Positions 53,666-62,241 of a stretch of 64,000 nucleotides of DNA are shown in pieces. A program made the translations under genes and the position numbers. The notes under the pieces were generated by a model, which was not told the origin of the DNA, did not search any database, and saw only the letters and a program-made list of their open reading frames with translations. The DNA is from an uncultured Sphingomonas sp. Its GTDB lineage: Bacteria; Pseudomonadota; Alphaproteobacteria; Sphingomonadales; Sphingomonadaceae. Location: the NCBI GenBank assembly GCA_913776255.1, contig CAJYLV010000068.1, positions 62,001 through 126,000 of the forward strand, in the 5' to 3' direction. The first letter of the stretch is position 1; each line of letters begins with the position of its first letter.

Positions 53666-55264
53666 TCATGGCGCCGCCTTGGCTGCCGGCGCGAGATTGG
53701 GATAGCTGATGCCCAGTTGCTCGAGATAGCTCGGATATTTCGCCGGATCGTAATAGAATTTCTCCAGCTGCGGGCGCATCTCGCGCATGATCTTCTCGTT
53801 CAGCCAGATCGCCGGCTTGTCCTGCGCGGTGATCAGCGGCGCATAGCTGTCGGTCTTCAACTGCACGTCGTTGAAGTAGCTCTTGGCCTGCGCCAGCAGC
53901 TTGGGCGAGGTCATCAGGTCGAGCACCGTCATCGCCACCGCCTTCGCCCCGGCGACCGCACCTTTGTGCGCGATCGGGGTCGCCATCGCCATCGCCGAGG
54001 TGAGATGATGGCCGATCATGTTCGGCACGTTCGACGGAAAGCGGATCGTGATCGTCGGCACCGCCCACATGATGTCGCCGATATCGTCCGAACCGCCGCC
54101 GATCGACTGCGGGCGGTTCTGGGGGGTCGACAGGTCGCTGACCTTGGCCTTGAGCGGCTCGACCTTGCGCTGGTTGGCCTGCTGCACCGCCTTGGCGAAG
54201 GCCTGATCATCGGCCGACCAGCGCGGCATCCCGACGGCAGCGATATTGGCATAAGCGGCTTCGGCCATCGGCTTGTTGCCGAAATTGGGCGCGGCATAGC
54301 CGAGCACGCGGTGGGTGACGGTGGTGCCGGTCGACTTCGCCGCGGCCTCAGAGATCTCGTTGCCGGTTTCGAACATCGACTTGATCGCGCCGAAGCTGCG
54401 GTCGCGGAAATAATACCAGACCGACGCGGTGGCGGGCACGATGTTCGGCTGGCCGCCGCCATCCGTGATGACGTAATGCGAGCGCTGCGTGACCGGCAGA
54501 TGCTCGCGGCGGAAATTCCACGAGGTGTTCATCAGCTCGACCGCATCCAGTGCCGAGCGCCCTTCCCACGGCATTCCCGCCGAATGCGCGGTCTTGCCCT
54601 TGAACTGGTACTCGACCGACACCATCCCGTTCATGCCGAAGTCGCCGTAAGCAGTGCCGAATTCGCTGCTGACGTGCGTGAAGATGCAGGCGTCGACGCC
54701 CTTGAACAGCCCGTCGCGGACATAATAGGCCTTGGTCGCGAGCAATTCCTCCGCGACGCCGGGCCAGATCATCAGCCGGCCCGGGATGTGGTGCTTCTCC
54801 ATAACCGATTTGGTCGCGATCGCCGCGGCGATCACCAGCGGCAGCCCGGCATTGTGCCCCTCGCCGTGGCCGGGACCGCCCTCGACCATCGCCTTGGCCT
54901 CGGCCATGCCGGGATATTGCGACACGCCCAGCAGCCCGTCGATGTCGCTGCCCAGCGCGATCAGCGGGCCGCCCTCGCCCCATGTCGCCGTGAAAGCGGT
55001 CGGGATGCCCGCGACGCCCCGCGTCACGGTGAAGCCCGCTTTCTCCAGCACGTCCTCGAGATAGGCGGAGGTGCGCACCTCCTGGAAACCCGGCTCGGCA
55101 TAGCTGAACACCTGGTCGACCATCACCTGGATGTCCTTGGCCTGCGCATCGACCTTGTCCTCGGCCTCGCGCTTCAGCGCCTTGCCGGCCTGCGCCAGCG
55201 CCGCCTGCGGCGCGATCAGCGTCCCGAGCAGCAGCGCGGTCACGGCGGTGCGGAACCTGGTCAT
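53666..55264 (-). CDS. Exported M20 amidohydrolase, AbgB (p-aminobenzoyl-glutamate hydrolase) type
   Basis: 532 aa with a signal peptide (AVTALLLGTLIAPQAALAQ). ALGSDIDGLLG, GPGHGEGHNAGLPLVIAA (metal His), GVAEELLATKAYYV (catalytic Glu pair) and FKGKTAHSAGMPWEGRSALDAVELM follow the AbgB-like M20D group. The enzyme hydrolyses an amide, but export makes folate-fragment breakdown in the cytoplasm unlikely here. It starts 26 bases after the TonB receptor stop, so the two form an operon. The receptor may bring in its substrate. Confidence 0.92.
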   Translation of the reverse strand: MTRFRTAVTALLLGTLIAPQAALAQAGKALKREAEDKVDAQAKDIQVMVDQVFSYAEPGFQEVRTSAYLEDVLEKAGFTVTRGVAGIPTAFTATWGEGGPLIALGSDIDGLLGVSQYPGMAEAKAMVEGGPGHGEGHNAGLPLVIAAAIATKSVMEKHHIPGRLMIWPGVAEELLATKAYYVRDGLFKGVDACIFTHVSSEFGTAYGDFGMNGMVSVEYQFKGKTAHSAGMPWEGRSALDAVELMNTSWNFRREHLPVTQRSHYVITDGGGQPNIVPATASVWYYFRDRSFGAIKSMFETGNEISEAAAKSTGTTVTHRVLGYAAPNFGNKPMAEAAYANIAAVGMPRWSADDQAFAKAVQQANQRKVEPLKAKVSDLSTPQNRPQSIGGGSDDIGDIMWAVPTITIRFPSNVPNMIGHHLTSAMAMATPIAHKGAVAGAKAVAMTVLDLMTSPKLLAQAKSYFNDVQLKTDSYAPLITAQDKPAIWLNEKIMREMRPQLEKFYYDPAKYPSYLEQLGISYPNLAPAAKAAP

Positions 55265-55290
55265 ATCGTATCTCCCCTTGGTTGCGGCGA

Positions 55291-58245
55291 TCAGAAGTTC
55301 GTGGTGAAGGCGACGCGGAAGCTGCGGCCGAGCACGTCGAACAGGCTGCGCGACGTCTGCGGATAAGCGGGCGTGTTGTTGCCGTCGGGGCCGTTGCCGA
55401 CCAGCAGCGGATCCTTGTCGAGCAGGTTGGTGACGATGAAGGTCAGCGATCCCTCGCGCCCGCCCGACCGCAGCTTCACGCCCAGCGAGGCGTCAAGGTA
55501 GAAGGCGCCACCGATATTGTTGTCGTTGATCGTGCGGTAGCGCGTCGTCGAGACCGGGCAGCCGCTGGTGCACTCGATATAATCGTTGCCATAGACGCCG
55601 GCGCCGAACCCGCGACCGACAAGATTGAGTGTGAAGGCGTCGAGCTCGTAGAAGGCGCTGACGCGGTAGCGCCAGCTCGGCGACGAATAGGTGCCCGACA
55701 GGCTGCCGCCGTTGACCCCGGCATAGTCGACCGGGAAGATCCCGTTGTCGATGACGTTCTCGATATAATGCGTCGCCGCGCCGTTGATCGTCAGCCGGCC
55801 CGGCAGCGAGGAGACGATTTCGGCGAGGTTGCGGCGGTAGCTGACCGCGATATCGAAGCCCTTCTCGACCTGGCTCGCGAAGTTGAACGGCTGGATCACG
55901 ATCGAGCTGAGCGCACCACCGGAATAGACGATGTTGTCGCAATATTGCGTCGTTCCCGAATAGCAGAAATCGACGGTGTTCTGCGCGGTGATCGTGCCGA
56001 TCGCGTCACTGATCCGGATGTCGTAATAGTCGAACGAGGCGGTGAAGCCGGGCAGGAAGCGCGGCGTCGCCACCGCGCCGACCGTCCAGCTCTTCGCCTT
56101 CTCGGGATCGAGCGCGCGATTGCCGACGGTGTTCTCCAGGAACTGCTGCGAGCCGGTAACCGGCGCGTTGGTGGGCAGGATGACGGTGTTGGTGCGCGCG
56201 GTGCCCGCGGCGAACAGCTCCTGCAGGTTGGGCGCGCGGATGTCGCGGCTGTAGGTGCCGCGGAACTTGATGTCCGGGATCGGTTCGAACGTCGCGCCCG
56301 CCTTCCACGTGAACACCGAGCCCGAGGTGGAATAATCGGTGTAGCGCCCCGCGGCGTTGACGTTCAGCCCGCGCCACAGCGGCAGGTCGATCTCGACGAA
56401 ACCTTCCTTCACGTTATAGTCGCCGCGGTTGACCAGATAATTGCCGTACAGCCAGCCCGAGCTGAACTGCGGGTCGACGCGGCCGTCGATCTGTTCCTTG
56501 CGCCACTCGCCGCCGAACGCGATCGCCGCCGCGCCGCCGGGCAAGTCGAACAGCGTCCCGCTCATGCTCGCCGCGGCGACGTCCTGCTGGATCGACTGGT
56601 CGCGCTGGGGCTGCGCGGTCCCGTAGATATAGCCGAGCGCGGCCGCGGACGGGCCGTCGGTGCCGAGCCGGTCGATCGGCACGCAGCCGTTGCCGGGGTT
56701 GGTCAGCGTCGAGCGGCAGACGATCTGCCCGCCCGACAGCACCGCATCCTGCGCCAGCGCCATCCGCGCATTGTTCCAAGTGTTGGTCAGCTCCTCGTGC
56801 GACTTGGTCAGGCCGTGCTGGTAATAGACGTCCCACGACCAGCTGCGGTCGAACAGGCTCAGCTTGCCCTTCGCGCCGCCCACGTAGCGATAGACGTCGC
56901 GGCGGTTGTCGCTGCCGGGCACCGGGAAGCCGGCGTTCGAGGTTCCGATCGTCAGCGTCGACACCCCCGCCGCGGCCATCCGCGCGGCGACCTCGGGATA
57001 TTGCGTCAGCAGATAGGCATTGTCGGCACGGATCGTGACGCCGGTGCTCGGCGTCTGCTGGTAGAAGCTTTGCCCTTCGTAGCGATTGAACGATACCTGT
57101 CCGTAGACTTGCACGTCCGACGTCACGTCGAACCCGACCCGCGAGAAGAGGCTGATGCGCTTTTCGTTGGGCAACAGCGAGTTGGTCCCGACATGCCCGG
57201 CAAGCGTGGTGCGCCAGTCGCCGCCGACCATCCACGGCGAGGAGGTCGCGTTGGTGGTGCCGTAATTCAGCTGCCCGGTGGTGCCAGGCGCAAGGAAATA
57301 GGTGCCGCGCAACGGCCCCGCGGTGACGAGCCCGCCCGCGGTATAGGTCGCCGGACCGAAGCCCTCGCCGACCAGCCGTTGCGGCAGGCCGTTGTCGGGC
57401 GTGTAGGCGGGATTGTTGATCTGGAAATAGCCGCGATCGTTCCAGTCACGCGCGATCGTCGCGACGCCGTCCTGGTGGAAATATTCGGCGCTGGCGAGCA
57501 GGTGGAGCCGGTCACCTGCAAGCGACTTCCCCACGGTCGCGGCGAAGCGGTAATTGTGACCGTCGCCGCGCTCGGTGATGCCGGTATCGGCGGCGAACTT
57601 CACCCCGCGATATTTCTCGTCGAGGATGAAGTTGACGACCCCGCCGACCGCGTCCGACCCATATTGCGCCGACGCGCCGCCGGTCACCACCTCGACCCGC
57701 TCGATCAGGTCCTGCGGGAAGGTGTTGACATCGACCACGCCATTGACCGCGGAGGCGACCGAGCGCTGGCCGTTGAGCAACACCAGGGTGCGTCCGGCGC
57801 CGAGCCCGCGGAGATTGACCGAGTTGATCCCGGCCAGGCCGTTCGACAGCGAGCCCGAGCTGTTCGCCGCGGTGCTGCCCTGCGCGATCGACGGCAATTG
57901 GTTGACGAAGTCGGAGACGTTGGCCGGGCGCTGCGCGGCCAGCTCGGCGGCGCCGAGCACGGTGACGGGGGTGGGCGCGCTGTAACCATCGCGGACGATG
58001 CGGCTGCCGGTGATGACGATGTCGTCGGACGGAACGGCGTCGGCGCCGGTATCTTGCGCCGCGGCCAGAGGCGCGGCGTCCGACGCGACGGGCGCGCCGA
58101 CCACCCCGGTCGGTGGCGCGAACGACACGGGCACCTGCGCCGCGGCGACTCCGCCCCAAATCGTTCCTGCCGTCCCCAGCAGCAGCATGTTGGCGCGGCG
58201 CGCCGCGTTGCGCCGCCGCTGTGCCGTGGCTGATGTTGCCTGCAT
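55291..58245 (-). CDS. TonB-dependent outer-membrane receptor
   Basis: About 984 aa from ATG 58245 (GGGGGTG seven bases upstream); the 58287 start would precede a poor leader. The N-terminus has a signal segment (ANMLLLGTAGTIWGGVAAA), then a plug (DDIVITGSRIVRDGYSAPTPVTVLGAAEL ... VNLRGLGAGRTLVLLNGQRSV, YGSDAVGGVVNFIL). The barrel ends FRVAFTTNF. The plug strongly resembles that of the 9911-12934 receptor. It is cotranscribed with an AbgB-like amidohydrolase, which suggests uptake of an amide or peptide-like compound rather than a sugar. Confidence 0.95.
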   Translation of the reverse strand: MQATSATAQRRRNAARRANMLLLGTAGTIWGGVAAAQVPVSFAPPTGVVGAPVASDAAPLAAAQDTGADAVPSDDIVITGSRIVRDGYSAPTPVTVLGAAELAAQRPANVSDFVNQLPSIAQGSTAANSSGSLSNGLAGINSVNLRGLGAGRTLVLLNGQRSVASAVNGVVDVNTFPQDLIERVEVVTGGASAQYGSDAVGGVVNFILDEKYRGVKFAADTGITERGDGHNYRFAATVGKSLAGDRLHLLASAEYFHQDGVATIARDWNDRGYFQINNPAYTPDNGLPQRLVGEGFGPATYTAGGLVTAGPLRGTYFLAPGTTGQLNYGTTNATSSPWMVGGDWRTTLAGHVGTNSLLPNEKRISLFSRVGFDVTSDVQVYGQVSFNRYEGQSFYQQTPSTGVTIRADNAYLLTQYPEVAARMAAAGVSTLTIGTSNAGFPVPGSDNRRDVYRYVGGAKGKLSLFDRSWSWDVYYQHGLTKSHEELTNTWNNARMALAQDAVLSGGQIVCRSTLTNPGNGCVPIDRLGTDGPSAAALGYIYGTAQPQRDQSIQQDVAAASMSGTLFDLPGGAAAIAFGGEWRKEQIDGRVDPQFSSGWLYGNYLVNRGDYNVKEGFVEIDLPLWRGLNVNAAGRYTDYSTSGSVFTWKAGATFEPIPDIKFRGTYSRDIRAPNLQELFAAGTARTNTVILPTNAPVTGSQQFLENTVGNRALDPEKAKSWTVGAVATPRFLPGFTASFDYYDIRISDAIGTITAQNTVDFCYSGTTQYCDNIVYSGGALSSIVIQPFNFASQVEKGFDIAVSYRRNLAEIVSSLPGRLTINGAATHYIENVIDNGIFPVDYAGVNGGSLSGTYSSPSWRYRVSAFYELDAFTLNLVGRGFGAGVYGNDYIECTSGCPVSTTRYRTINDNNIGGAFYLDASLGVKLRSGGREGSLTFIVTNLLDKDPLLVGNGPDGNNTPAYPQTSRSLFDVLGRSFRVAFTTNF

Positions 58246-59111
58246 GTCCGAACACCCCCGAGAAGAATCGACCAGCCCTGCTGGCATCGCTCTCCCCGGC
58301 CTGCGGGTCGTCTCGTGTGCACCTTGCGACGCACGATCCGGGCGACCCGACTTGCCCCGCGCTTTAGCGGGTGCAACCGTGTCGGCGGGGCGGTCCGCGC
58401 AACATTGCTGCGCGCGCTACCCCGTCGATGGTCATAAGCTTGCACGTAAGCGGGTGGGCGATCCTCGGAAAAATCACGCGATTTTCACGCAGTCATGATG
58501 ATTTTCGACGTGTACGGGCGGAATCGTTGGCGAATCCTGCACAAGTGCCGGATCGGTAACTTTCGCGCCGGTGCAATCGTATGCGGCTGGCGAATCCCGC
58601 TTTTTGGTTCGCGCACGGTTCCGACGAGCGCCCTTGCACCCCGTCCTCAAGAGCGACACAGCCGGATCGACCGCCACCGGAAAACCGCCCTCTTCGGAGC
58701 CCGGCGCTACGTAAGGCCAATAATCATCAGTTCGGCTGGTCGGCCACGAGAAGGTTTGGCGTCGATCGGTGCTAACGTTCGAACACCACCGGCGGCACGC
58801 CGCGGCGGGCGACCTCCGTCGTCGTGAAATCCATCGCACACTTCCTGTCCCGCGTTAGAGGCGAGATGTGCAACGCCATCTGTGGTAAGGCGATCGACTT
58901 GCAGAATAGAACGGTCGCAGGGTCGTCGTCGCGGCGCGGTCGGCGTGTCGCTCTGCCCCGCCGCCCACAGCGGGACGATCGGCGCGTCGGCCCGGCAGCA
59001 CGTCGCGATTTTAGCGACGCTGCTGCCGGTGTTTGTCGACGGGGACAGGGTAAGTTGCTCGTCAGCCTGCCGCGCCGGTCAGGCCGACGCTGATCGGCCT
59101 CGTCTTCGGCG
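58246..59111. other. 866-base region without a recognisable gene
   Basis: Several short open frames exist on both strands, but none has a convincing composition, start or family. The composition near 58430-58620 is less GC-rich than the genes around. An inverted repeat (AAAATC at 58470-58475, four bases, GATTTT at 58480-58485) stands about 225 bases before the TonB receptor start and could be part of its control region. A plus-strand stretch near 58960-59060 reads like a fragment of a membrane protein, too short to call. Confidence 0.5.
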
Positions 59112-60104
59112 TCAGCGCCGTGGCAGCATCGCCAGCTCGCGCTCGGCGTAACGCGCGCCTTGCACGCCGCTCATGGCGGCTGCGATCCGCGCGCGATCAT
59201 CGGCCGTCAGAACGATCTCAGCCGCTGCGATATTGTCGTCGAGGTTGGCGATCTTACGCGATCCCGGAATCGGAACGATGTCGTCGCCCTGCGCCAGCAC
59301 CCAGGCGAGTGCGAGTTGCGCGGCAGTCACGCCCTTCTCGTCGGCAAGGTCACGCAAGTGATCGACCAGTTTCAGGTTCGCCGCCAGATTGGCATCGTCG
59401 AAGCGCGGGAGCGTGCTGCGGAAGTCGTTGCGCGCCAGATCGTCCTTGCTGCGGATCTGGCCCGACAGGAAGCCGCGGCCAAGCGGGCTGTAGGGCACCA
59501 GCCCGATGCCGAGTTCGCGGCAGGTCGCCAGCATCTCGTCCTCGACATAGCGTTCCCAGAGCGAATATTCGCTCTGCAACGCGGTAATCGGATGCACCGC
59601 ATGGGCGCGGCGAAGCTGGTCGGCGGTGACTTCCGACAGGCCGAGGAAGCGCGCCTTGCCGGCCTGCACCAGCTCGGCCATCGCGCCGACCGATTCCTCG
59701 ATCGGCGTCTTCGGATCGGGGCGATGCAGGTAGAACAGGTCGATCACGTCAGTGCCGAGCCGTCGCAACGAGCCGTCGATGGCGCGATGCGCATTGGCCG
59801 GCGTGCCGTCTGCGCCGCGCATCCGTTCGAACCCGGTCGCGCCTTCAGGCGCGATGTCGAAACCGAATTTGGTGGCGATCACGACCTTGTCGCGAACGGG
59901 TTTCAGGCCGCGCCCGACGATCTCCTCATTCTCGTACGGGCCGTAGACCTCGGCGGTGTCGAAGAAGGTGATGCCGCGTTCGACGGCATGGTGCAGCGTG
60001 GCGAGCGACGCCGCCTCGTCCTGACCGCCATAGGCCGCCGTGAACCCCATGCAGCCAAGTCCGATCGCGGAAACCTCAAGCGTGCCCAGTTTGCGCTTCT
60101 GCAT
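59112..60104 (-). CDS. Aldo/keto reductase
   Basis: 330 aa from ATG 60104, with GGAG eight bases upstream. The AKR tetrad is in [20 protein letters not shown] (Asp, Tyr), [10 protein letters not shown] (Lys) and LFYLHRPDP (His). [64 protein letters not shown] and IPIPGSR-like ending are typical of the common AKR13/YajO-like class. It is probably NADPH-dependent and reduces aldehydes or ketones. It is divergent from a LysR regulator, which likely controls it. Confidence 0.93.
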   Translation of the reverse strand: MQKRKLGTLEVSAIGLGCMGFTAAYGGQDEAASLATLHHAVERGITFFDTAEVYGPYENEEIVGRGLKPVRDKVVIATKFGFDIAPEGATGFERMRGADGTPANAHRAIDGSLRRLGTDVIDLFYLHRPDPKTPIEESVGAMAELVQAGKARFLGLSEVTADQLRRAHAVHPITALQSEYSLWERYVEDEMLATCRELGIGLVPYSPLGRGFLSGQIRSKDDLARNDFRSTLPRFDDANLAANLKLVDHLRDLADEKGVTAAQLALAWVLAQGDDIVPIPGSRKIANLDDNIAAAEIVLTADDRARIAAAMSGVQGARYAERELAMLPRR

Positions 60105-60144
60105 CGTCGTCGCTCCATTTTTGATGACCACGGGATTATTGGCG

Positions 60145-60161
60145 CCCGGCATTGCGCCGGG
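60145..60161. promoter_or_regulatory. Inverted repeat between the aldo/keto reductase and LysR genes
   Basis: CCCGGC (60145-60150), five bases, GCCGGG (60156-60161). It lies between the divergent starts, 43 bases before the LysR ATG and 41 bases from the reductase ATG. It could be the LysR operator, though it does not follow the common T-N11-A pattern closely. It could also be a chance GC-rich dyad. Confidence 0.35.
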
Positions 60162-60203
60162 TAGACGCGCGCGACAGGACACACTGTTCGACAGGGCGAG
60201 ACA

Positions 60204-61109
60204 ATGGATCGTGAGCGACTGGCGCGCTTGAGCATCTTCGCGACCGTCGCGAAGGCGGGTGGGTTCCGGGCAGCGGCAAGGACACTGCGATTGTCGCCCT
60301 CTGCCGTCAGTCATGCGGTCGCCGAACTGGAGACGACGCTTGCGGTGCGGCTGTTCAACCGATCGACGCGCAGCCTGGCCCTGACCGACGCCGGGCGCGC
60401 GTTGCTCGATCGCGTCGCACCGGCACTTGGCGAGATCGATGCCGCGGTGACCGACGCGCGCGACAGCGATGCCGCGCCCGCCGGGCCCGTACGGATCACG
60501 CTGACCCCGCTCTCCGCGCATGCCCTGTTCGCGCCGCACCTTGCCGGCTTTGTGGACGCCTACCCCGGCATCACGCTCGATCTGGTGATCGACGATCGCT
60601 TCGTCGATACGGTGGCGGAGGGCTATGACCTTGGTGTGCGACTGGGCGAGACGCTACGTCCCGATATGATCGCAACCCGGATCGGCGGAGCGTTACGGAT
60701 GGCGGCGGTCGCATCGCCCGCCTATCTCGCCCGCTTTGGTCGGCCGAAGTCGTTGGAAGACCTGGCGGGGCACCGGTGCCTGCACCGGCGGCTCGGCGGC
60801 AGCATCTATCGCTGGGAGGTGACCCGCAACGGCGCCGATCTGGTCCTCGATGCCTTGCCGCAAACCCTGATCGTCAACGACGATGCGCTGTTGCGCCGCG
60901 CGGTGTGCGACGGCGCCGGCATCGCTTTTGCGATCGAGAGCGTGCTGGCCGATGATCTGGCAGCGGGGCGGCTGGTCGAGCTCTTCCCCGAACATTGCCC
61001 GCCCTTCCCCGGGTTCTTCGTCTATCATGCCAGCCGTCGGCAGATGCGCCCGGCGGTGCGGGCCACGATCGACTTCTTCGTGACCGCCAACCGCAGCAGC
61101 GGCGAGTAA
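60204..61109 (+). CDS. LysR-family transcriptional regulator
   Basis: 301 aa. The DNA-binding domain is standard ([63 protein letters not shown], residues 6-69). The effector domain (about 90-290) contains [41 protein letters not shown]. It is close to the PgrR/DsdC-like class that controls neighbouring oxidoreductases. It is divergent from the aldo/keto reductase and likely regulates it. The 290 bases between its stop and the TIR gene have no gene or clear terminator. Confidence 0.93.
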   Translation: MDRERLARLSIFATVAKAGGFRAAARTLRLSPSAVSHAVAELETTLAVRLFNRSTRSLALTDAGRALLDRVAPALGEIDAAVTDARDSDAAPAGPVRITLTPLSAHALFAPHLAGFVDAYPGITLDLVIDDRFVDTVAEGYDLGVRLGETLRPDMIATRIGGALRMAAVASPAYLARFGRPKSLEDLAGHRCLHRRLGGSIYRWEVTRNGADLVLDALPQTLIVNDDALLRRAVCDGAGIAFAIESVLADDLAAGRLVELFPEHCPPFPGFFVYHASRRQMRPAVRATIDFFVTANRSSGE

Positions 61110-61398
61110 AGCAAGCGGAGCCATGCCCGCCGTCTGCGGCGCGAACATACGCTCCTGCCGCCAAGACGGGGATGACCGAGGAGCGTGGGTCAGTCCCACC
61201 GGGTCGGCGCGGCTGCCGCCGGGTGTGGCGGCCACCAACCGACCCGTCCGGACCGGGCGAGAGCGGAGGATTGTCAGCGCTAGAGTATTGACTCGGCTAT
61301 CTATTCTGCCAGCCTGGATTGGCACTGATGGTCGAGGGGGATCAAACGGTGGCGATGTCTGGTCACGTTTTTCGCAGGTTCGCACCCGGGGCGGGTCT

Positions 61399-61960
61399 GT
61401 GACGGAGCGGTACGCCGCCTTCATCAGCTACAGCCATGCCGATGCGGCCGCCGCGCGCTGGCTGCATCATCAGCTCGAGACGTTCCGCATGCCCCGAGCG
61501 CTGGTCGGAACGCCGACCGCTTTCGGGCCCGTCCAGCGTCGGCTCCCGCCTTTGTTCCGCGACCGGGAGGAACTGGCCGCGAGCGGCGACCTCGGCGCGG
61601 ACCTGCGGGCCGCGCTGGCGGCGTCCCGGTTCCAGATCGTCCTTTGCAGCCCCAACGCCACCCAATCGAAATGGGTGAACGAGGAAATCCTCAGCTTCAA
61701 GCGTCTCCCTGGCGAACATCGCACGCGGCGCTGATCGTGTCGGGGGAGCCCCATGCCGCCGACGCGCGCGAATGTTTCCCGGCGGCGCTGCGTTTCCAGC
61801 TCGGGCCTGACGAGCGCCTGTCCGACATACCCGCCGAGCCGATCGCCGCCGATATCCGGCCCGGCACAGACGGCCGCCGGCTGGCGTCGCTGAAGCTCAT
61901 CGCCGGCGTCGCGGGGGTGCCGCTGGCCGAGGAGTTGCGCTGCCTTGCCGTTTCGGCCCC
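61399..61960 (+). pseudogene. TIR-domain (TIR_2) protein gene with frameshift
   Basis: A GTG at 61399 opens a TIR_2 domain: ERYAAFISYSHADAAAARWLHHQLETFRMP, LFRDREELAASGDLGADLRAALAASRFQIVLCSPNATQSKWVNEEILSFKRL. This frame stops at 61732-61734. In the frame one base further, the expected TIR_2 continuation resumes at once: ALIVSGEPHAADARECFPAALRFQL, then EPIAADIRPGTDGRRLASLKLIAGVAGVPL, to about 61940. So a single-base change near 61710-61740 splits one gene. The usual downstream region (membrane helix, TPR or WD40) is missing. TIR proteins can be NAD-cleaving defence effectors or signalling parts; this copy seems inactive unless the frameshift is a sequencing error. Confidence 0.75.
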
Positions 61961-62190
61961 GCTCGGCGATCTCTTCCTGCGCGGGGTACGGGCCGAGGAA
62001 GGTGCCGGCGCCGGTCAGCAACGCCGCGTTGGCGACGCAGCTGACGGCGCTGCGCCGGGTCGCGCAGGACGAGGAACCGGACTTCGACGCCCTGCGGCGG
62101 CTCGTCAGGCGAACGGCCGAACTGCTGACCGCCGAGGTCTCGCAGTGGAGCCGTGCCACGCGCGCACGGCCGCTCAGCCTGCCGGGATAG
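61945..62190 (+). pseudogene. C-terminal fragment of an unrecognised protein after the TIR remnant
   Basis: A different frame from the end of the TIR remnant gives APVSNAALATQLTALRRVAQDEEPDFDALRRLVRRTAELLTAEVSQWSRATRARPLSLPG and stops at 62190. Residues from ALATQL onward form a regular amphipathic helical pattern with balanced charges, unlike a shadow frame. I cannot see its beginning, and no start codon with a ribosome-binding site precedes it. It may be the tail of a deleted gene, perhaps a small membrane-effector tail as in SLATT-type proteins, but that is speculative. Confidence 0.4.
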
Positions 62191-62241
62191 CATTGTCAGC
62201 TCGGCGTCGCCGGGTGCATGCCTGCTCACCGGCCAGCACCA

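Noticed and set aside
55282..58233. 983-codon plus-strand open frame opposite the third TonB receptor
   Set aside because: Shadow of a well-supported receptor gene; amino acid composition is random-looking and Arg/Asp rich.
58474..58839. 121-codon minus-strand open frame in the large gap
   Set aside because: No start signal, no recognisable family, and composition not clearly coding. Left as unexplained intergenic sequence.
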